DNA of 48,623 bases from Oscillospiraceae bacterium (GTDB lineage Bacteria; Bacillota; Clostridia; Lachnospirales; Lachnospiraceae). How positions within the stretch are numbered: the first letter of the stretch is position 1; each line of letters opens with the position of its first letter. Both the position numbers and the translations under genes were made by a program. The DNA lies in NCBI GenBank assembly GCA_021771715.1, contig JAETOO010000030.1:1-48623 (forward strand), read 5' to 3'. This document shows, piece by piece, positions 43,998 to 48,623 of the stretch. The notes beneath the pieces are model-generated. The model saw nothing but the letters and a program-made list of their open reading frames with translations, had not been told where the DNA came from and did not search any database.

Positions 43998-44542
43998 TCA
44001 AATCTTTTTCTGCAACTGTTTTTTACGGATACGGACGCCACCCTTGACAGGAACCACAATATCAAAAACGGTGAGAGCGGGATTTGCTATCGTTTCTCCG
44101 AATACCGCTTTTGTATTCGACTTAAATGCCTTATCTATATCTTGAACGGAAGCGTTTTTATCAATGTAGATACACTCAATGCCAAATTTTTTCAGCGTAA
44201 ATGAAAATAAATTGACAGAACCTCCGTATATTTCGGTTGTGCTGATAAAACTGTCTCCCGCATTGCAGATATTAAGAATAGAACGTAAGACCGCCGCCTG
44301 CCCGGAAGTAGTATACATAGCGCCGATGCCGCCCTCTAATTCTGCAATTTTATCTTCAACCGCCATAACAGTTGGATTGCGAACCTTGAATAAATCAAGG
44401 ATTTCATCGGAACGTCAAATACCGCTGCCACTTCCTCCGTGGAATCATAAACATATGTCGTGCTTTGAATAATCGGCACAACTCTCGGTTCTGCGTTTTT
44501 AGGGTGATAACCTGCGTGCAGGCATTTTGTTTCATCTCTCAT
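43998..44542 (-). pseudogene. Broken O-acetylhomoserine sulfhydrylase/cystathionine gamma-synthase-type gene
   Basis: The N-terminus MRDETKCLHAGYHPKNAEP and SLIYSRFA are those of PLP-dependent Cys/Met metabolism enzymes (~430 residues). After SRFA one base is missing from an A-run near 44378, and the reading continues in another frame as VMAVEDKIAELEGGIGAMYT through AVFGETIANPALTVFDI. The gene then ends abruptly in an unrelated tail. The PLP-lysine half is absent. It abuts the truncated isochorismatase gene. Confidence 0.85.
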
Positions 44543-44606
44543 ATAAATTCCTACTGAAATATTTTCTCTCTATCGTCAAATATGCAATATCAATCCTTCC
44601 AAAAAC

Positions 44607-45680
44607 TTAGAGTAATCCTCTCTTCTGCATATCCTTTAATGCATTAATTAAAGTAGTATTATCTTCGTGCGTAAGCGCACCCATATGTCCAACTCTAAAA
44701 ATTGTATCTTTCATATCACCACCGTTCGGGCATATCCAAATTCCATACTCATCTTTAAGAGTCAAGAAAATATCATACGCATTCGCAGTTGTAGGATGTA
44801 CAGCGGTAACTCCATTTGCCGGACTTTCAGACACAAACTCAAATGGTAACCCACTTATTTTTTCTCTAAAGTCTGCAGCCTGGGCAGCAACTCTTGCCAC
44901 TTCTGCATCAGCTCCACCATTATGTTCAATTTCTTTCAATCTTTCATTAATCTGTAAAAGAATACCAACAGCCGGTGTAAAAGGAGTCTGCCCACGTTCC
45001 TGATTTTTCAAAGCATTGTTCAAGTCAAAATACATTGTTCTGATTTTTGAATTTTGAACTCTCTCAAGAGCTTTTGGAGCCAAAACAATAATTGAAATTC
45101 CCGGAGGACATGCAAGTACTTTCTGTGAACCTGTGATCATTACATCCGCACCGCATGCTGCCATATTATATGGATCAGCTAAAAAAGAGGATACACAATC
45201 ACAAACATAGAACATATTATTCTTCTTGCAAAACTCCCCAAGCATCATAGTGTCGTAGAGAACTGCTGTAGAAGTTTCATCTACGTTCACGAGCAGTCCG
45301 GTAAATGCCTTGTTATCATATTCATATAGTTTTTCTTTGGTTAATTTCTTCCCGTGTTCTAATTCAATAACCACACAGGGTATTTCATGAATATCGCATA
45401 GTTCAACAAACCTATGACCAAAACTACCACCATTAATAACAAGTACTTTATCTTCTCTGGAAAAACAATTCATAACAACAGCTTCCATAGATCCAGTACT
45501 GGAACAAGTCATAAAAACTGCTCTTGATCCTCGTGGTGCTTTTGCATATTCGAGCAGATATTTTTCATTTTCAATCATAACGGCCGAAAACTCTGCCGTT
45601 CTAAAATACGGAACCTGTTCTGCTCCAATAGCACGTACTGCATCAGAAGACATTACGGGACCTACTGTAAAATTAATCAT
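44607..45680 (-). CDS. Class V PLP-dependent aminotransferase
   Basis: A 357-residue enzyme of the alanine-glyoxylate/serine-pyruvate/2-aminoethylphosphonate transaminase group. Motifs visible are [55 protein letters not shown] (PLP-stabilising Asp), and the Schiff-base lysine in [12 protein letters not shown]. It follows the LysE exporter by 60 nt in the same direction. The substrate is unknown; the adjacent exporter and ACT protein suggest an amino acid. Confidence 0.88.
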   Translation of the reverse strand: MINFTVGPVMSSDAVRAIGAEQVPYFRTAEFSAVMIENEKYLLEYAKAPRGSRAVFMTCSSTGSMEAVVMNCFSREDKVLVINGGSFGHRFVELCDIHEIPCVVIELEHGKKLTKEKLYEYDNKAFTGLLVNVDETSTAVLYDTMMLGEFCKKNNMFYVCDCVSSFLADPYNMAACGADVMITGSQKVLACPPGISIIVLAPKALERVQNSKIRTMYFDLNNALKNQERGQTPFTPAVGILLQINERLKEIEHNGGADAEVARVAAQAADFREKISGLPFEFVSESPANGVTAVHPTTANAYDIFLTLKDEYGIWICPNGGDMKDTIFRVGHMGALTHEDNTTLINALKDMQKRGLL

Positions 45681-45740
45681 TATTTATATTCCTCCTTAAT
45701 ATCAACATAATCATGAACCATTTTGTTCATTCCCCCTTTG

Positions 45741-46325
45741 CTATTTCAACATACTATACACACACTCTAATAAGGTCAGGGCAAGAATAATATTAATAAC
45801 CCTGTAATGTTTTTGATATGCCTTTTGTATCAATATCCCCATTCCAACCCATATGAGTGTGGCAACTGTTCCGATTGTTGCAATAATAAGTTCAAACAAC
45901 AGCAAGGCACATAAAGAAGTACTGTAATCTGTAACATACCCAGTCAATGCAGTAATACCGAATAGGTATATTTTCACATTGACAAATTGGAGTAAAAATC
46001 CTTTCAGAAAAGAAGCGGATTTTTCAGCACTATCAACGGCGGGTTTACTGATTGCGATATGTATTGCAAGCCATAAAATATAAGCAGCGCCTATGTATTT
46101 CATAACGCCGAGGACATTGGGTAAAAAGGCGCTGACACCGAATACGAACACGGCACAGAGAATTTGAACGACATAATATCCAACGAATACACCGAAAAAA
46201 AGCGGTTTACCCTTTTTCCATCCAAAGCTCCCCACAGTGTTCAGTGCCAGTATGTTTCCCGGTCCCGGCGTAATAGCGTTAATGATCGCATAAATAAAAA
46301 AATTACCTATCACATATCCGGGCAT
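45741..46325 (-). CDS. LysE-family amino-acid exporter
   Basis: A 194-residue membrane protein with about six helices. The family signature ITPGPGNILALNTVGSFGWK is close to the N-terminus, and LLQFVNVKIYLFGITAL is in the centre. LysE/RhtB proteins export amino acids. The ATG has AAAGGAGG upstream. A 12-bp inverted repeat 68-96 nt upstream (46393-46421) fits a LysR-type site, and the regulator is encoded just beyond. Confidence 0.9.
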   Translation of the reverse strand: MPGYVIGNFFIYAIINAITPGPGNILALNTVGSFGWKKGKPLFFGVFVGYYVVQILCAVFVFGVSAFLPNVLGVMKYIGAAYILWLAIHIAISKPAVDSAEKSASFLKGFLLQFVNVKIYLFGITALTGYVTDYSTSLCALLLFELIIATIGTVATLIWVGMGILIQKAYQKHYRVINIILALTLLECVYSMLK

Positions 46326-46392
46326 TACTGCACCTCCTTTCCGTATATTGTATCACAGAAAGCGTTGTAATAGGTAATACTTACATTTTATG

Positions 46393-46421
46393 TTATAGCA
46401 TAGGCCAAACCTATGTTATAA
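46393..46421. promoter_or_regulatory. LysR-type operator upstream of the LysE gene
   Basis: TTATAGCATAGG and CCTATGTTATAA are inverted 12-mers with one mismatch, separated by CCAAA. The site is upstream of a TACAAT -10-like box with a poor -35, the usual layout for activation by a LysR protein. Confidence 0.65.
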
Positions 46422-46480
46422 TTGTTCTGACTTTGTTCCGAATAATTCATCCAAGTCAGGGAGTTAATTGAGCGGAGACA

Positions 46481-46846
46481 TCATACTATGGTGTACCCCG
46501 CATTTTTCAGCACACAAATTGCCTTTTCAAAATTTTCTCGTTTGGTTAGGATATAATCTGTGTTATAAGTTGAAACCGCAAAAATACCAATCTTGTTTTC
46601 CGCCAATAGAGTTGATATTTTGGATAGTATTCCTATGAGGGAAAAATCCAGCACGCCCTGAATCCGAAAAGCCTTCCAGCCACCGTCACATTCTACCGCA
46701 TTATCGGGGACTTCCTCTGTCAAACAAACCAGCGATTTTTCTTCATCTGTTTTCCCTATGAAGCAATAGTCGCTCTCCAAATTTACTTTAGAATAATCTG
46801 CAACTTTGCAAACGGAAAAAATATTTTCAATTATCTTGATTTCCAT
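46481..46846 (-). CDS. ACT-domain protein, probable amino-acid sensor
   Basis: A 121-residue protein with the tandem-ACT pattern: an N-terminal strand-helix part and a typical C-terminal ACT (FSLIGILSKISTLLAENKIG, IFAVSTYNTDYILTKRENFE). ACT proteins of this kind bind amino acids. It begins 17 nt after the LysR stop, so the two are co-transcribed and may act in one regulatory circuit. Confidence 0.85.
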   Translation of the reverse strand: MEIKIIENIFSVCKVADYSKVNLESDYCFIGKTDEEKSLVCLTEEVPDNAVECDGGWKAFRIQGVLDFSLIGILSKISTLLAENKIGIFAVSTYNTDYILTKRENFEKAICVLKNAGYTIV

Positions 46847-46863
46847 GTCAAACCTCTTTACAT

Positions 46864-47760
46864 TTACTTGAATTTTTTCAAAGCCTCTATATAGATTTGC
46901 CCCAACTCCGATAACTCTTTATCATTGTTGATGATATACCCGATCCGCATTACTTCCGGTTCTTCCAAAGGAATTGAAACGATCTCATCCCCCTGTAAAA
47001 ATTTAGGGAAAATACCGCTGGAAATGGTATAGCCATCCAGACCAATCATAAAATTGACGATAGCAGCCCGGTCGCTGACTTTAATGCTTTTTTCAGCAGG
47101 TTCGTTGCTGAATAGTTCCTCTGCAAAATAAGCTGATTCATAATTACCCTGAACAAAACTTAATTTGGGGTACGGTCTTAAATCATCCAGTTTTAAGGAT
47201 TCACGACACGCAAGAGGATGATCCTTTGTCAGAAATACATGGGGTGATGCAGAAAATATTTCGTGAAAGGATAAATCATTTTCCTCTAAGACCTTTTTCA
47301 AAACACTTTCATTGTAATTGCTGATATAAAGAATGCCTATATCGCTGAATCTATTTCTTACATCTTCTATTATCTGATGTGTTTGTGTTTCGTTCAAAAT
47401 AAACTCAAACCGCTCCTGCCCGAAATGCTGCACCAGTTCTACAAAAGCATTTGCGGTAAATGTATAATGCTGTGTCGATATACAAAACCGCTGTTTGGCA
47501 GGTTGATTGTTGATATATTTAGATTCTAACAGTTCCATTTGCTGCACAACCTGCCGTGCATAGCCTAAAAATTCCATGCCCTCTTTTGTAAGAGCAATGC
47601 CAGCTCTGCACCTTGTAAAGATGGATATACCAGCTTCTTTTTCTACCTCTTTAATTGCACCGGACAAACTCGGCTGTGAGATAAAAAGCACTTTTGCCGC
47701 CTCTGTAATTGAACCTACCTCGGCTGCTGTTATCATATATTTTAATTGTAGTAATGTCAT
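46864..47760 (-). CDS. LysR-family transcriptional regulator
   Basis: A 298-residue regulator. The N-terminal winged helix is MTLLQLKYMITAAEVGSITE, AAKVLFISQPSLSGAIKEVE; the C-terminal effector domain spans about residues 90-295. The start at 47760 has GGAG at good spacing; the frame is open 22 codons further upstream without a ribosome site. It probably controls the LysE-aminotransferase genes through the inverted repeat at 46393. The effector is unknown. Confidence 0.92.
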   Translation of the reverse strand: MTLLQLKYMITAAEVGSITEAAKVLFISQPSLSGAIKEVEKEAGISIFTRCRAGIALTKEGMEFLGYARQVVQQMELLESKYINNQPAKQRFCISTQHYTFTANAFVELVQHFGQERFEFILNETQTHQIIEDVRNRFSDIGILYISNYNESVLKKVLEENDLSFHEIFSASPHVFLTKDHPLACRESLKLDDLRPYPKLSFVQGNYESAYFAEELFSNEPAEKSIKVSDRAAIVNFMIGLDGYTISSGIFPKFLQGDEIVSIPLEEPEVMRIGYIINNDKELSELGQIYIEALKKFK

Positions 47761-47833
47761 AAGAATCTCCGAAACATGTACTTTATTAAGTTTATTATAG
47801 CATAAAGCTGTGACTTTTTCTACCATTCACGCA

Positions 47834-47870
47834 GAAAGCGGCGGCAAGGCCTGCTTCCTGCCGCCGCTTT
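47834..47870. terminator. Strong hairpin between the TnpV gene and the LysR gene
   Basis: AAAGCGGCGGCA pairs perfectly with TGCCGCCGCTTT (12 pairs). The T-run is on the plus-strand side (GTTTT); on the minus strand the tail is CTTTCTG. It marks the edge of the mobile-element module. Confidence 0.7.
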
Positions 47871-47873
47871 GTT

Positions 47874-48248
47874 TTAACTGCAAATCAAATCGTTGTTGAT
47901 AACTTCTGTTATCCTCTTTCGGATATTGTTCATTCTTTGCACCCACGCCATTTGGTCTTGTACTTTAAGTGCTTCCGTTACACCCTCATGCTCTGTCATC
48001 TGATTTACCAGCCGAGAAAACATTTCTTCTGCCTGTTGGTCAATATCGGCAAGGTAACTATTCAGATTTCCGCTTGTCAGGAGCGTTGTGTAGGTTGCTT
48101 TTCTATGCTCTTTCAGGTAGCGTTTATGCCGCTGCCCCCATATTCCGATAGGTCTTTCCTCTTCGGGTGGTAAGGTAAGGTTGGGGATAAGATATCCGTT
48201 TTCCTCATGATAAGTTCCGCCCATTTGCTCAAATATTGTTTTCTCCAT
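47874..48248 (-). CDS. TnpV-like transposon-associated protein
   Basis: A 124-residue protein of the TnpV type found in clostridial mobile elements: MEKTIFEQMGGTYHEENGYL, PEEERPIGIWGQRHKRYLKE, TTLLTSGNLNSYLADIDQQA. No catalytic motif is known to me. It starts 3 nt after a 61-residue protein, with GGGGGG upstream, so both form a small mobile-element operon. AT-rich relative to the chromosome. Confidence 0.85.
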   Translation of the reverse strand: MEKTIFEQMGGTYHEENGYLIPNLTLPPEEERPIGIWGQRHKRYLKEHRKATYTTLLTSGNLNSYLADIDQQAEEMFSRLVNQMTEHEGVTEALKVQDQMAWVQRMNNIRKRITEVINNDLICS

Positions 48249-48251
48249 AAT

Positions 48252-48437
48252 CTAACCCCCCGTAATCCTGACTTTGAATTTCTTGATTGGCGCATTCACG
48301 ACTTTCACAAGGACATCGTCAACTGCATCGGTGTATCGACCATCCGCAATCAGCTTGTTTCTCAGATTATTCAAGATATTGATGATAATCCTCCGCTCGT
48401 ATTTATCAATCGCTATGTAGTATTTTGAATTTCGCAT
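48252..48437 (-). CDS. Small mobile-element-associated hypothetical protein
   Basis: A 61-residue protein starting MRNSKYYIAIDKYERRIIIN with GGAGGTC at 8 nt. It is basic and strand-helix-strand in appearance (KVVNAPIKKFKVRITGG at the end). It precedes the TnpV-like gene by 3 nt. The longer open frame upstream runs into group II intron sequence and is not used. Confidence 0.7.
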   Translation of the reverse strand: MRNSKYYIAIDKYERRIIINILNNLRNKLIADGRYTDAVDDVLVKVVNAPIKKFKVRITGG

Positions 48438-48510
48438 ATCTCTTGACCTCCTTCGCCTACATTGTAGCAAAAGGGATTCTTCCTGGCGAATGTGCGATTT
48501 GAATTTCTGA

Positions 48511-48623
48511 TCGAGTAGGAGGCGGTGATTAGCCGCCGTCCTCTCACACCACCGTGCGTACCGTTCGGTACACGGCGGTTTCAATAGTTGACGTGCAGAG
48601 ACTGATAGGCAATGGCTAAATCA
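48511..48623 (-). mobile_element. Group II intron, 3' end (domains V and VI), continues beyond window
   Basis: On the minus strand ACCGCCGTG-TACCG..CGGTA-CGCACGGTGGT (48548-48579) folds as a domain V hairpin, followed by GTGAGAGGACGG and a CGGCGG..CCGCC stem with a bulged A (domain VI), ending near CTACTCGAT at about 48511. This arrangement is typical of the 3' end of bacterial group II introns. The reverse transcriptase gene would be outside the window. The 3' splice site lies about 75 nt upstream of the 61-residue gene. Confidence 0.8.

Noticed and set aside
48438..48584. An N-terminal extension of the 61-residue mobile-element protein
   Set aside because: The upstream frame is group II intron domain V-VI sequence; a good ribosome site precedes MRNSKYY.
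1..48623. tRNA or rRNA genes
   Set aside because: No cloverleaf with a T-loop GTTCRA core and no conserved rRNA blocks were found; GTTCA motifs present belong to the repeat-family ends.

Overview
The window looks like a chromosome segment of a spore-forming clostridial Firmicute, most likely a Lachnospiraceae member. It carries sigG and a YlmC/YmxH sporulation protein, nrdR, a tgt-yajC pair, a class II aldolase, a giant acyl-CoA dehydratase activase, and a linked pair of large proteins resembling the DUF5716/DUF5717 families that I associate with Lachnospiraceae. Most of it is GC-rich with strong, well-spaced AGGAGG ribosome sites and near-consensus sigma-A promoters. Two stretches, about 37.8-39.7 kb and 42.9-48.5 kb, are clearly more AT-rich and read as acquired or decaying accessory DNA.

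Layout. 1-5.4 kb: a minus-strand run nrdR > DUF5717-like > DUF5716-like. 5.5-7.4 kb: a sporulation pair (YlmC/YmxH, SigG) and a HAAS/DUF1700 membrane protein. 7.7-10 kb: carbon-starvation transporter CstA behind a small unknown partner gene. 10.1-19.1 kb: an envelope block with an LCP-family protein, a YfhO > GT2 > ATP-grasp operon, and a divergent FnIII-L,D-transpeptidase. 19.1-25.4 kb: housekeeping genes mgtE, PAP2 phosphatase, fba, TauE/SafE permease, yajC and tgt. 25.8-26.05 kb: a very large intergenic inverted repeat. 26.4-30.7 kb: a single 1411-residue activase. 30.8-32.3 kb: an RsgA-like GTPase behind a leader peptide and hairpins that look like an attenuator. 32.4-36.8 kb: ung, hisF, hisH, a zinc dehydrogenase and a phosphoribosyltransferase-like protein. 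37-39.7 kb: a SIR2-like protein, remnants of a DUF1016 nuclease and of a DNA methyltransferase, and an AlbA/Schlafen-type ATP-binding regulator with an operator over its own promoter. 39.9-42.8 kb: an FnIII-NlpC/P60-like hydrolase and a membrane-anchored polysaccharide deacetylase. 43-47.8 kb: two adjacent pseudogenes, then a class V aminotransferase, a LysE exporter, an ACT protein and a LysR regulator. 47.8-48.6 kb: a TnpV-type mobile-element module and the 3' end of a group II intron.

How the genes may work together. The GT2 and YfhO proteins resemble the CsbB/YfhO pair that decorates envelope glycopolymers through a lipid-linked sugar; here YfhO carries an extra N-terminal multi-pass domain and the operon adds an ATP-grasp ligase of unknown substrate. 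The LysR, ACT, LysE and aminotransferase genes look like an amino-acid sensing, export and catabolism unit.

The most unusual signals are non-coding or repeat-based. They are: a family of intergenic elements with GTTAC-GTTCA terminal inverted repeats, one flanked by a perfect 8-bp direct repeat; the ~240-nt inverted repeat at 25.8 kb; the attenuator-like leader before the GTPase; a hairpin between ribosome site and start codon of the activase; and in-frame minisatellites inside hisH (30-nt unit) and yfhO (39-nt unit). All assignments are from reading the sequence only; no database search was run.
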